NCBI GenBank assembly: GCA_024227995.1
Contig: CP100465.1
Coordinates: 930,001-994,000 of the forward strand
Reading direction: 5' to 3'
Length of the DNA: 64,000 bases
Source of the DNA: Halomicrococcus gelatinilyticus
GTDB taxonomy: Archaea > Halobacteriota > Halobacteria > Halobacteriales > Haladaptataceae
Shown: positions 9,790 to 18,106 of the stretch, in pieces
Layout of the letters: the number at the start of each line of letters is the position of its first letter
Position numbering within the stretch: position 1 is the stretch's first letter
Notes under the pieces: model-generated
Database searches by the model: none
Told to the model about the DNA's origin: nothing
The model's input: only the letters and a program-made list of their open reading frames with translations
Translations under genes and position numbers: made by a program

Positions 9790-10464
9790 TCAGTGCCGAC
9801 GCCTGAGGTCGTCCATCACGGCCTGCAGTACCTTCGACTCGGCCTTCTGGAGGTGTTCCGACGCCGTCGGCGGAGCGCAGTCCAGTTCGTCGGCGACGTC
9901 GGCGTGCGTCGCCGTGCGTGGACGGTCGTAGTAGCCGAGTTCGAGCGCGACTGCCACGGCGTCGCGCTGTCGGTCGCTCAGTCCCGTCGCGGGGCGCTCG
10001 GGACCGCCGTGGAACGGCCCGATCTCCTCGATGCGAACGGCCACGCCGTCGGGAGCCTCGTCGAGCGCGTTCTGGAGCGCGGCGGGGTCGCCGACCACGT
10101 GGAAGTACATGTCGCCATCGCGATAGACGATCGGCTTTCGAACGACGATGCCCGGCCTGGTCCGGGCCTCGCGGATCGCGTCGAACATCGGGGTCACCTC
10201 GGGCTGCATATCGACGAGGGCGTAGGTCCACTGCTGGTCGGTCGCCGAGAGCCGGACCGACTCGACGCCCGGCGTACCGGGAGCGTCCCTCGCGAACGGC
10301 TCCGCGTCGCCGTCGATAGCGAAGAGGACCGTATCGCTGTCGGACACGGTCGTGTTCCACTCCAGAACGCGGGTCTCCCGGATCGCCGCCGAGGCGGACA
10401 GCATCGTGTAGAACGGCGGTGCGAGGTCCTGGTCCACGCTGGCCGTCACCCGGAGATGTTTCAT
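9790..10464 (-). CDS. HTH_10 (Bat-type) transcriptional regulator
   Basis: 224 aa from ATG 10464 (KHLRVTASVDQDLAPPF). The N-terminal two-thirds is the Bat-like sensor region. The C-terminus GLSDRQRDAVAVALELGYYDRPR followed by DVADELDCAPPTASEHLQKAESKVL is HTH_10. ATG 10464 is preferred over an in-frame start at 10500. It is divergent from the cupin gene (88 bp between starts), which makes the cupin gene a plausible target. Ligand unknown. Confidence 0.8.
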   Translation of the reverse strand: MKHLRVTASVDQDLAPPFYTMLSASAAIRETRVLEWNTTVSDSDTVLFAIDGDAEPFARDAPGTPGVESVRLSATDQQWTYALVDMQPEVTPMFDAIREARTRPGIVVRKPIVYRDGDMYFHVVGDPAALQNALDEAPDGVAVRIEEIGPFHGGPERPATGLSDRQRDAVAVALELGYYDRPRTATHADVADELDCAPPTASEHLQKAESKVLQAVMDDLRRRH

Positions 10465-10551
10465 TGACGCCTGTTCGAACCGGTCGTCGGATAAACCCAC
10501 CTCCTATACCATGCAGAAACCCCTCGGCGGGCGCGGCCGAAGTCGCCGACG

Positions 10552-11277
10552 ATGGCTGACAGCGATCCGTCACGCGGCGTCCGTCGAACCGGCCGTCCGC
10601 TCGACGACCACGGAGTCCCCATCGACGGGCCGGCGCTGGAACTCCCTCCGAACGGCCCGGCAGCCGACCGCCTGCGGGAATCCCCACGGCCGCTGGCGTC
10701 GAACCCCGGCGCGGGGACGTGGGCCACGCTACTCGAACGTCCGGCAGACGGCGAGAGCGACTCACCGGTCCTCTTGCAGTGGCTCGCCCCGGACTCGGCC
10801 AGTCCACCGGGACACGTTCACCCGAGCGCGGAGACGTTCGAGGTGCTGGAAGGAACGTTGACGGTCGTCCGCGACGGCAAGGTCCGGCGACTCGACGCTG
10901 GCGACGACGTGACCGTCCACCCCGGCGTCGAACACGCCTTTCGCAACGACACCGACGAGTTCGTCGCCTTCAGGGCCGAACTCCCGTCGATGCTGACCGT
11001 CGAGTCGCTGTACACCACGTGGGGGCTCGACCACGAGGGAGCCTTCGGTGCCGACGGGGAGTTCGGCGAGCCGGGAGTGCTCCACGGCCTGGTGCTCAGC
11101 GAGGACGTGTACGACGATACCGTCATGACGATGGCACCGGTCGCCGTCCAGCGACTCCTCTGGGCCACCGTCGGTCGCGTCGCGAGGGGACTTGGGTACT
11201 CGGGAATCGACGAGTCGTACCTCCGCGACGAGTTCTGGCGAAACCACGTCGAACAACCGTCGTTCGACGGCCGGTGA
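10552..11277 (+). CDS. cupin-domain protein
   Basis: 241 aa. The central cupin barrel has the metal-binding pattern GHVHPSAETFEVLEGTL followed by DVTVHPGVEHAFRNDTDE: His, His and Glu in motif 1 and His in motif 2. About 65 residues precede it and a helical C-terminal region follows. Cupins of this kind may be dioxygenases, isomerases or sensors; the substrate cannot be assigned. The divergent HTH_10 gene may control it. Confidence 0.7.
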   Translation: MADSDPSRGVRRTGRPLDDHGVPIDGPALELPPNGPAADRLRESPRPLASNPGAGTWATLLERPADGESDSPVLLQWLAPDSASPPGHVHPSAETFEVLEGTLTVVRDGKVRRLDAGDDVTVHPGVEHAFRNDTDEFVAFRAELPSMLTVESLYTTWGLDHEGAFGADGEFGEPGVLHGLVLSEDVYDDTVMTMAPVAVQRLLWATVGRVARGLGYSGIDESYLRDEFWRNHVEQPSFDGR

Positions 11278-11301
11278 CGACTGGCGGCGGCCGTCCGGTG
11301 G

Positions 11302-11545
11302 TCAGGACTCGACCTGTTCCGCGAGCCAGTCGACGGTGACCTCGTCCTGCCCTCGCTCGTTCGTCGTCCCCGGGTCGTCCCCCGGTCCTGACGAACCCGT
11401 GGTTCGCGTCCTCGATGGTGTGGAAGTCAGCCCCCTTCTCCCGTGCGACCCGTCGGGCGTCGTCGTACGGCACGACGTCCTCGGCGTCGCCGTGAACCAC
11501 GAGCGAGGAGACGGCGCTCTCCCGGAACCGCGCTAGAGACGCGAT
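11302..11545 (-). pseudogene. decayed alpha/beta-hydrolase (C-terminal remnant, frameshifted)
   Basis: On the minus strand from about 11545 the frame reads LARFRESAVSSLVVHGDAED, then VVPYDDARRVAREKGADF and ANHGF. This is the Asp/His-containing end of an alpha/beta hydrolase (HGDxDxxVP ... NHGF). Around 11370-11395 the reading shifts, and the natural C-terminus (DEVTVDWLAEQVES, TGA at 11302-11304) is in another frame. The N-terminal half, including the nucleophile, is missing; the acyl-CoA dehydrogenase stop is just upstream. Confidence 0.6.
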
Positions 11546-11561
11546 TCGGGTGTCGAGTGCG

Positions 11562-12710
11562 TCACTGCCGCTGCCGATAGATTAGGTTCCGCTGGACGGC
11601 GTTCGCCCCCTCGTAGATGACGGGAACGCGGACGTCGCGGTAGACGCGGGCGACGCGGCGGTCGGTGAAGATGGAGCGGCCGCCGTGGAGTTGCATGGCG
11701 CGTTCGGCGCACTCGACGGCGGCCTCCGTCGAGGTGGTCTTCGCGAGCGCGGACCAGTAGCCGGGGTTGTCGCCTGCCTCCACTTTTTCGGCGGCGCGCC
11801 AGTTGAGGGCGCGGGCGCGTTCGAACTCGATGAGCATCTCGGCGAGGTCGTGCTGGACGGCCTGGAACTCGTTGACGTCGCGGCCGAACGCCTCGCGGTC
11901 GTGGACGAAGTCCCAGGCCTCCTCGATGGCCGCGGCGGCAAGGCCGAGCGCGTGCCCACCGACGACGACGCGGCCGTAGTTGAAGAACTCCGCGAGCATG
12001 TAGAAGCCGGTACCCTCGGTGCCGACGAGGTTCGATTCGGGGACGCGGCAGTCGTCGAGGACGACGTGGCCCTGCTTGGACGCGCGGAACGCCATCTTCT
12101 CGGGGATGTGCTCGGCGTCGTACCCCTCGGTGTCGGTGGGGACGACGAACAGCGAGTAGTTCGAGTAGCGGTCGTCGGCGTCGTCGGTCTTCGCGTAGAC
12201 GGTCACCCAGTCGGCCTCGACGGCGTTGCCGATCCAGTACTTCTCGCCGTCGAGCACCCACTCGTCGCCCTGCTTCTCCGCAGTGGTGGTCATGCCGGCG
12301 AGGTCGCTGCCGGTCTGTGGTTCGGAGACGGCGAGGCCGGTGAGCTGCTCGCACTCCGCGACGGGGCGGAGGTACTCCTCTTTCTGCTCGTCGGTGCCGT
12401 AGCGTTCGACGATCTCGCCGCCGAAGCTGGCGAGTTGCAGGGTGAGCGCGATGCCGCCGTCGGCGCGGAAGAACTCCTCGGCGATGGCGAGCGTCTGCGC
12501 GAGGCTCAGCCCGCGCCCGCCCACCTCGGTGCCGAGGTCCTGGGCGACCAGGCCCGCGTCCTGGCCCGCTTCGAGTATGTCGTGGGGGTAGTCGCCCGAC
12601 CGGAAGTACGCCTCGGCGTTCGGTGCGATGTGCTCGGCGGCGAACTCGCGTGCGTCCTGTTTCACGTCGCGTGCGTCCGCCGGGAGAATGGACTCGTCAA
12701 GTAGTTCCAT
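11562..12710 (-). CDS. acyl-CoA dehydrogenase
   Basis: 382 aa from ATG 12710 (MELLDESILP), typical family length. It catalyses FAD-dependent alpha,beta-dehydrogenation of acyl-CoA, passing electrons to ETF. Seen: LTGLAVSEPQTGSDLAGM (flavin and substrate contacts), YWIGNAVEADWVTVYAKT, the C-terminal helical domain with QLHGGRSIFTDRRVARVYRD, and the catalytic-base region IYEGANAVQRNLI with Glu. The substrate chain cannot be predicted. It stands alone; the remnant hydrolase lies just downstream. Confidence 0.9.
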   Translation of the reverse strand: MELLDESILPADARDVKQDAREFAAEHIAPNAEAYFRSGDYPHDILEAGQDAGLVAQDLGTEVGGRGLSLAQTLAIAEEFFRADGGIALTLQLASFGGEIVERYGTDEQKEEYLRPVAECEQLTGLAVSEPQTGSDLAGMTTTAEKQGDEWVLDGEKYWIGNAVEADWVTVYAKTDDADDRYSNYSLFVVPTDTEGYDAEHIPEKMAFRASKQGHVVLDDCRVPESNLVGTEGTGFYMLAEFFNYGRVVVGGHALGLAAAAIEEAWDFVHDREAFGRDVNEFQAVQHDLAEMLIEFERARALNWRAAEKVEAGDNPGYWSALAKTTSTEAAVECAERAMQLHGGRSIFTDRRVARVYRDVRVPVIYEGANAVQRNLIYRQRQ

Positions 12711-12858
12711 CGACAGTAGTAGGCGCTTCAGGAGCAAATAGCTCGTGGCGGACGTGGACGGCGGACGGCAGTCGTCGATCACGGCGTTCGTTGTTCGGCC
12801 GACTCAAGGAACGTCGAGTAACGACGAGGACGCCACTCGATAGCGTTCGAAGCGAAGA

Positions 12859-13227
12859 TCACGGGGGTTGACCGGCCTGCAGTTCGTCGACGAGACCGGC
12901 GACTGCGTCATCGACGACGGAGCGTTCGAGACGACCTTGCCAGAGATCGATATCTTCGCGGTCGATCGACTGGACGGCCCACGGGACGATCCGGCTGCCA
13001 TCCGGTGTTCCACCGCGAGTCCAGCTCTCCTCGGGGATCTCGACGAGGCCGTCCAGCCACGATTTCGTCGTCAGCGTGAGCGCGATGTACTGCTCTCCGT
13101 GGAACGGCCGTCCCTCGTGGTTCGAGAGAATCAGCCAGGGACGAGCGTCTTCCTCGTCTTTGAATGGGTCGTCGCCGTTGACGACATCACCGCGCTCGAA
13201 GATAGGAGCGCCCTCCTCGTCGGTCAC
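12859..13227 (-). CDS. PemK/MazF-family toxin
   Basis: 122 aa, GTG start overlapping the upstream stop by 4 bp. The N-terminus has FERGDVVNGDDPF and RPWLILSNHEGRPF, then QYIALTLTT, the SH3-like core of PemK/MazF mRNA interferases. The length fits. It follows a winged-helix gene that should be the antitoxin or co-regulator. No catalytic assignment is possible without alignment. Confidence 0.7.
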   Translation of the reverse strand: MTDEEGAPIFERGDVVNGDDPFKDEEDARPWLILSNHEGRPFHGEQYIALTLTTKSWLDGLVEIPEESWTRGGTPDGSRIVPWAVQSIDREDIDLWQGRLERSVVDDAVAGLVDELQAGQPP

Positions 13228-13595
13228 CGTCCGTCCTCCGCGCTCGGATGCGGTTCGTCGGGTGCGTGCTCACGCCACGCGTCCGTGTCCTCTGTCCCAA
13301 GGTGGTCGTTGAAGAGTGCGGTCGCCCGCTCGTAGCCACTGTATCCTTCGAGCCGGTCGTCGTCGTCCGTCACTGCCCAGTACGTCGCCTTGTGCTCGAC
13401 GAGGTCGCGACGCTTCAATCGGGAGAGGGCAGTGCTGACCGCGCCGTCGTCGAGTCCGGTCTGGGAGGCGATCTCGCGTGCCTCGAACGCGCGGTCGCCG
13501 TGTGCGGCGAGGAACCCGAGCACCTGATCCGGGACGGAGAGCCCGGCGAGTTCCTCCTCGCTCGCGTTCTCGAACGTGTCCCTGTCGATAGACAT
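13224..13595 (-). CDS. winged-helix (MarR-like) protein, putative antitoxin/regulator of the PemK toxin
   Basis: 123 aa. A winged helix at about residues 20-75 (VPDQVLGFLAAHGDRAFEAR, then IASQTGLDDGAVSTALSRLK and a wing LVEHKATYWAV). The C-terminal 45 residues are acidic and could wrap the toxin. It is first in a two-gene operon with 4-bp overlap, the order expected for antitoxin-toxin pairs. Classical MazE antitoxins are AbrB- or RHH-type, so a MarR-like partner is a variant arrangement. Confidence 0.65.
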   Translation of the reverse strand: MSIDRDTFENASEEELAGLSVPDQVLGFLAAHGDRAFEAREIASQTGLDDGAVSTALSRLKRRDLVEHKATYWAVTDDDDRLEGYSGYERATALFNDHLGTEDTDAWREHAPDEPHPSAEDGR

Positions 13596-13941
13596 CCTCG
13601 TGTGTGCATAGCGTGCCCAGAGTTAAGAGTGTTAGCCGTGAAAGCACTGAAAATGGTGAAAGCAATCCGCCATCCGGCAAGGATAGAACAGGACGTTCCA
13701 TCGAGGGACGAAGGACGATTGTACGACGAGGTTGTTCAGATCCAGACGGGCATCCACGAGGTTGATGACAACTTCTGACGCGCATCACCGATGATTTCCA
13801 CGTTTCCAGCGATGACAGCCGTGGGCGTCGGTCAAGGGGCGGACGCTCCCGCGTTCAGAAGTGCAAAGAACGAGCGTTGGGTTACCGCCTCAAGGAAGGT
13901 ATTACGAAAACTCAAGTATTACCAAGGAATACCCATTGCAC
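13596..13941. other. intergenic region between two divergent toxin-antitoxin loci
   Basis: No supported gene. The region is less GC-rich than its surroundings, especially near 13620-13690 and 13880-13945, and should hold the divergent promoters of the two toxin-antitoxin pairs. AAGTATTACC at about 13911-13920 lies near -27 of the AbrB-type start (13942) and may act as its TATA element. No repeat or RNA gene seen. Confidence 0.4.
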
Positions 13942-14238
13942 ATGGGAGACTCCGAAGAAGAGACCACCGTCGCCGTCACGAGCAAGGGGCAGGCGACGAT
14001 TCCGAAGGAGTTCCGGGACAAACTGCACATCGGCACACCGGGCCGAGTGCGATTCGTCGAGAACGAGGACGGGGAGGTCGTCATCCGGCCGGTGAAGCGG
14101 CCGTCCGAGCTCCGTGGGGCGCTCGCGTCCGACCGCGAGGAAGGGGAGACGCCGGCCACGGAACTGCTCCGTGAGGAACGCGACCGCGACAGCGAGCAGG
14201 CCGAGGAGAAGTTCGGCCAATCGGAACGGGACGGATGA
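13942..14238 (+). CDS. vapB: AbrB-type antitoxin
   Basis: 98 aa from ATG 13942. A SpoVT/AbrB swapped-hairpin domain at about residues 9-52 (VAVTSKGQATIPKEFRDKL, then VRFVENEDGEVVI) binds the operator. An acidic helical tail (residues 55-98) would bind the toxin. The gene overlaps the PIN-domain gene by 4 bp. VapB-type antitoxins of this fold autorepress their operon. Confidence 0.8.
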   Translation: MGDSEEETTVAVTSKGQATIPKEFRDKLHIGTPGRVRFVENEDGEVVIRPVKRPSELRGALASDREEGETPATELLREERDRDSEQAEEKFGQSERDG

Positions 14239-14675
14239 CGGTCGTCTTCGATTCGGAGCCGCTGCTGGCGTTCGCGTTCGACGAACCTGGCGCTGGCCAC
14301 GTCGAGCAGTGGCTCGACCGGGTGTACGACAACGAGATGGACGGATACGTGTCGACGGTCAACCTGGCCGAGTTCCGGTACGTCGCTGCTCGACTGACGT
14401 CGGTGGCGAAGGCGGACGCGCACATCGACGACCTTCGGGACATGGGAGTGACGCCGTACGAGGTCGACGGCCTCTGGAAGTCGGCGTCGAACCTGAAGGC
14501 CAGGTACAGCCCATCGATCGGCGACGCCTACGCGGTCGCAACTGCGAAAGAGCTCGACGACGAGCGCGAGCATTCGGTGACGCTGCTCGTCGGGGCTGAC
14601 GACGACTACGACGTCTTCGAGGGGCGCGAGGAGTTCGAGCACCTGATCGAGCGGTTCCGAGATGGGCCGGCGTGA
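14235..14675 (+). CDS. vapC: PIN-domain ribonuclease toxin (VapC)
   Basis: 146 aa. PIN-domain acidic residues are visible: Asp6 in VVFDSEPLL, Glu46 in TVNLAEFRYV, Asp97 in SPSIGDAYAVATA and Asp residues in VGADDDYDVF. These bind Mg2+ for RNA cleavage. The length and the AbrB-antitoxin partner fit VapBC. A hairpin plus T-run follows 14 bp after the stop. Confidence 0.85.
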   Translation: MTVVFDSEPLLAFAFDEPGAGHVEQWLDRVYDNEMDGYVSTVNLAEFRYVAARLTSVAKADAHIDDLRDMGVTPYEVDGLWKSASNLKARYSPSIGDAYAVATAKELDDEREHSVTLLVGADDDYDVFEGREEFEHLIERFRDGPA

Positions 14676-14689
14676 GAGAAAATCGACCG

Positions 14690-14704
14690 ACCGAACCGGT
14701 TTTT
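14690..14704 (+). terminator. candidate terminator after vapBC
   Basis: A short inverted repeat ACCG-AAC-CGGT is followed directly by a run of five T. It lies 14 bp beyond the VapC stop. The hairpin is small, but archaeal termination depends mainly on the T-run. Confidence 0.4.
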
Positions 14705-14901
14705 CTCGGAAGTAGCTTCAAGAACGTTCAGTGGTAGTATCCGCAGGATATTGCTCGTCTACTTGCCTGTAGCACGGCTTCCAGTGCAGAACAAATGGAC
14801 GGCAAACGAAGATGGTCGCTGTCGGCCCTGTTGAAACCCCAACTCGATGATGAGTTCCAACGACCGTTCTGGATACCGTGCACGGATTAAGTACAGATTC
14901 G

Positions 14902-14997
14902 TTAAATTGCACTTTTGTAACCGAGCGACAACCATCCGATAAGAATAACCAGCCAGATAACCGCCAGAACTCCAACCGCTACGGTTATCAGATTCAT
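14902..14997 (-). CDS. 31-aa single-helix membrane protein
   Basis: From ATG 14997 to TAA 14902 the frame encodes 31 residues that are almost wholly hydrophobic (MNLITVAVGVLAVIWLVIL) and end in SLGYKSAI. This is a clear single transmembrane segment with a Lys near the end. The surrounding DNA is AT-richer than the chromosome average seen here. Such tiny membrane proteins are found in halophiles, but no function is known. Larger overlapping frames on the same strand have implausible composition and were not used. Confidence 0.45.
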   Translation of the reverse strand: MNLITVAVGVLAVIWLVILIGWLSLGYKSAI

Positions 14998-15089
14998 GTC
15001 GATGTCGCCACATTCCAATAGCCCCTACTTTACTCTGCCGGTAGTTGAGTCGCTGTACACAGAATACAACTTGTGTCAGCTATTAATGA

Positions 15090-15263
15090 GTCGAACAGAA
15101 CCTCGGTGTCGGAAGTCGATGTCTAGAGTCGTTTGACGAATTAGCAGAGCACTTCGAGCGAGAACCGAACGGCAGCGAGTACGAGAAAGGCTACGCGGCT
15201 TCCCGTGAGGACCTTCCGATCACCGTCGACGACTCGAACGCGGAAACGTGCTCGGGGCAATGA
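15090..15263 (+). pseudogene. gene remnant without start codon
   Basis: An open stretch of 58 codons runs from just after an in-frame TGA (15087-15089) to TGA 15261-15263. The later part has clear haloarchaeal coding character (ESFDELAEHFEREPNG, SEYEKGYAASREDLPI), but no ATG, GTG or TTG begins it. It looks like the 3' end of a gene whose 5' part was lost. Family unknown. Confidence 0.35.
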
Positions 15264-15340
15264 GCGGCGGAGGATGACTGTTGGATAGCTACAGACGCTA
15301 TCGTCCGTCTCGACACGCCTCGCCAACCATCGTCCAGTCG

Positions 15341-15577
15341 CTACTCCAGCATCTTCTCTCGCTCGCGCGACCGCGACCCGCCCGACCCGCCGCCGCCGAC
15401 GAATCGCGTGACGGCGAGGTAGAGCAGGTACACGAGCAGCGCCAGCACCACCAGGCTGATGACGGTGCTGATGAGCCAGGACAGGAAGCCGAGCAGGACG
15501 GTCACGACCTTCACGACGACCCAGAGGAGCGCGAGCGCAAGCAGTCCCCAGGCGCCGAGGCGGAGCCAGCGGTTCAT
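15341..15577 (-). CDS. small membrane protein with Gly/Ser-rich basic tail
   Basis: 78 aa from ATG 15577 (MNRWLRLGAWGLLALALLWV); an ATG at 15604 would add nine residues. Two hydrophobic segments span about residues 5-26 and 30-58. The tail is GGGGSGGSRSREREKMLE. Predicted two-helix membrane protein of unknown function. Confidence 0.55.
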   Translation of the reverse strand: MNRWLRLGAWGLLALALLWVVVKVVTVLLGFLSWLISTVISLVVLALLVYLLYLAVTRFVGGGGSGGSRSREREKMLE

Positions 15578-15955
15578 ACCCGTTTCTTTCGGCTTCGACG
15601 GCATGAGTGTTGTCCCGCAGTTCATCGGGTGTGGAACGGCTACGACGCTCGTCCGACGCACGTCGCGGGACGCACTCCCGAGAGCATCTGCAGGCCGTTC
15701 CGTAGCACATCACTCCTCGTCGTCGCCTGGCCAAGAACTGCGGCCTGGCTGGAGCGCTGTCGCAGGGAATCGAATCGTGAACTCCCGTCCACGGCGTCGA
15801 TGACGGCCCGCACTTCCGAGAGAGCAAGAGGAATCTGACGGAGTCGTGGCCACCCGTGAGAGGGGCGGCCCAGGAAAGCTCGTGACGCAGTGATTGAATT
15901 GATGCCGTCCGAGTCGATGATTTATGACGGGTCTTCCGCCACCAGAAGGTTCAAT

Positions 15956-15962
15956 TATATAA
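15956..15962 (+). promoter_or_regulatory. TATA box of the NifU-like gene
   Basis: TTATATA centred at 15959 lies 27 bp before ATG 15986, the spacing expected when transcription starts at the initiation codon. It supports this start over an upstream in-frame ATG at 15890. Confidence 0.6.
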
Positions 15963-15985
15963 CATATGCTATCGTATGGCGCAGT

Positions 15986-16306
15986 ATGGGTGCTGAAGGC
16001 CTCGAACGACGAACGCGGAGTTACCTGAGCAACAACGTGCCACAGATCCAGGAGCACGGCGGCTTCTTCGAGATTCAGGAGGTCGACGACGGCAAGATGA
16101 CCGTCGCCATCGGGGGTGCGTGCTCGGGGTGTGGCATCGCGCCGATGACGATGAAGGCGATCGAGCACCGACTCCCCAACGAGTTCGACGAGATCTCCGA
16201 CGTGAGAGTCATCCGGGCAGGTGGTCCGCGCGCAGCGGTGATGCCGACCAAGACGGAGGAGATGGACGAGATGGACGAGTACTCGGACTACTCGCCACCG
16301 TTCTGA
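15986..16306 (+). CDS. NifU C-terminal-domain Fe-S scaffold-like protein
   Basis: 106 aa from ATG 15986. It contains GGACSGCGIAPMTMKAIEHR; the Cys-x2-Cys (Cys46, Cys49) is the Fe-S binding motif of the NifU C-terminal/Nfu domain. The start is supported by the TATA box 27 bp upstream. An acidic, Met-rich tail (MDEMDEYSDYSPPF) follows. Likely role: holding or transferring Fe-S clusters in the cytoplasm. It stands alone. No N-terminal IscU domain is present, so it is an Nfu-type protein. Confidence 0.8.
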   Translation: MGAEGLERRTRSYLSNNVPQIQEHGGFFEIQEVDDGKMTVAIGGACSGCGIAPMTMKAIEHRLPNEFDEISDVRVIRAGGPRAAVMPTKTEEMDEMDEYSDYSPPF

Positions 16307-16774
16307 GCGGGGAGTGGCGTCCACGGTTGCGCGACCGATATCGACCTCTCTCCGCGAGCGAATCGAGCGGGACGGAGAACCACTTCCCGACGCCAGAAGC
16401 GAAAGCTGGGGAACGGTAGAACCGTCGAAATCCTGGCCGCAGACGGATGGCAGGAGAGGTCGAAACGGGAGTGGCCGTACGGCGACGTGCGCCAGTCGAC
16501 CACGCCGCCTGCCGGGGCGATCGAGATCGGCGGCCGGACGGCGGTCGCGAACCGGAGATGTCTCCACTGGTGGACGACACCAGTGCGCGTATCGTGGACT
16601 ACCGCCGCGTTCTACGGCCCGGCCTGGAATGACGGTCGTCTCCGCCGCACGGTGACGAGAGATTGAACGTGGGAATCGTCCACTACGGCGTCGATAATAG
16701 ACGATACGCCACTGGGGCGAACGTGAAGGGTACCGAGTAACAAAGTCGCGGTCACTCGTGGAACGGAGAGCGAG
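16307..16774. other. intergenic region, no supported gene
   Basis: Between the Nfu-like gene and the protease. Frames on both strands are short and Arg/Pro-rich. No repeat, RNA or protein domain was recognised. The last ~100 bp, before ATG 16775, presumably hold the protease promoter. Confidence 0.4.
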
Positions 16775-17998
16775 ATGACCCACAGTACGACGGGACGACT
16801 CTTCGTCGGCGTGCTCGCTTTCGCGCTCGTCGTTGCGGGGAGCGCGGGGGCAACGACACGCCCAGCACAGCAGGCGACGACAGCCACCGGCAGCAGCGAG
16901 GGTACCGTCGGCCAGGCACAGGACGGGGAGTGCGACTACGCGGAACTGTACGAGGACGTCGCCACGGCAGACGTCGAGATAACGGCGCACAACGAGACGG
17001 ACGAGTGGGGCGGGTCGGGGTGGATACACGAGATCGAGGACTCGACGGCGTACGTCGTCACGAACTGGCACGTCGCCGAGCAGGGGAATCCGACGGACCT
17101 CGACGTGCGGTTCGATGGCGGTCGATGGGTCGAGGGCGAGGTCGTCGGGTCGAGCGCAATCACCGACGTCGCGGTCGTTCGGGTGACGAACGTCCCAGAG
17201 TCGGCCACCGCGCTACCAGTCACGCGGGACCCGGCCGAGCGAGGCGAACGGATAGCCGTCTTCGGCCAGCCGTTCCAGTTCAAGGAGACGATAACGGAGG
17301 GCATCGTCAGCGGCGTCAACCGCTCGTGGACGACCCAGGGTCCGCGCGGCGTCAACCGCACGATAGCGCCGATGATACAGACGGACGCGAGCGTCGAGTT
17401 CGGGCACAGCGGCGGGCCGTGGGTGAACTGCCAGGGCGAGGTCGTCGGGATGACCGTCGGCGGGGTCACGTCGGTGACGAACTTCGGCATCTCGTGGCAG
17501 GCGCTCCAGGTCATCGTCCCGGCGTTGACCGACGACGGGTCGTACCCGCTCTCGTATCTCGGCGCCGACACGACCGAGGTGAACGCGACGGTCGCCGAAC
17601 TGAACGACCTCGCCGTCACGCGCGGGGCCATGGTGGCGACCCTGAACAGGGACAGTCCGGCGCGAGGCGAACTGCGGTCGGCCCACAGTTTCTCACAGCA
17701 GTTCAGCGGGTCCAGGATTCCGATCGGCGGCGACGTCGTCCTCGCCGTCGACGGCGTGCCCGTCGAGGACACGGCGGACCTGTTCGGGTACCTCTACCTG
17801 GAGACCAGGCCGGGCGAGACGGTGAACTTCACCGTCCTCCGCGACGGCGAGCGCCAAACGGTCGAGGTGACGATGGGCGAGTCTCCGGCGTCCGGGACGA
17901 CGACAACGAGGAGTACGACCACCGCAACGAGTGGAACGACGACCACGGAGGCGACGACGGAAGCGAGTCGAGAGGCGACACCGACGGAGACGGCCTGA
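16775..17998 (+). CDS. secreted HtrA/Do-type serine protease with PDZ domain
   Basis: 407 aa. The N-terminal hydrophobic segment (residues 8-27, ending AGSAGA) is a Sec-type signal peptide or anchor. The trypsin-like domain has the triad His99 (VTNWHVAEQ), Asp131 (ITDVAVVRV) and Ser212 (FGHSGGPW). A PDZ domain follows (about 265-375; GGDVVLAVDGVPVEDTADLF). The end is a Thr/Ser-rich stretch (376-407), typical of glycosylated linkers next to the cell surface, with no clear C-terminal anchor. Likely role: extracellular protein quality control. GHSGGP replaces the usual GNSGGP. Confidence 0.85.
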   Translation: MTHSTTGRLFVGVLAFALVVAGSAGATTRPAQQATTATGSSEGTVGQAQDGECDYAELYEDVATADVEITAHNETDEWGGSGWIHEIEDSTAYVVTNWHVAEQGNPTDLDVRFDGGRWVEGEVVGSSAITDVAVVRVTNVPESATALPVTRDPAERGERIAVFGQPFQFKETITEGIVSGVNRSWTTQGPRGVNRTIAPMIQTDASVEFGHSGGPWVNCQGEVVGMTVGGVTSVTNFGISWQALQVIVPALTDDGSYPLSYLGADTTEVNATVAELNDLAVTRGAMVATLNRDSPARGELRSAHSFSQQFSGSRIPIGGDVVLAVDGVPVEDTADLFGYLYLETRPGETVNFTVLRDGERQTVEVTMGESPASGTTTTRSTTTATSGTTTTEATTEASREATPTETA

Positions 17999-18106
17999 GA
18001 GTGGTCCTATCGACGGACGAAACGTGGTCGACGTACTGGAAGACACGACGTCCGAGGCCGACTGGGCAGCAGAGTTAAGCCGCTGAGAAGCTTACGCAAT
18101 TCAATC

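Noticed and set aside
14718..15013. Two overlapping minus frames of 84-85 codons
   Set aside because: Their composition is not haloarchaeal (Cys/Trp/Phe-rich, few acidic residues). Within the same DNA a 31-codon membrane-protein frame fits better.
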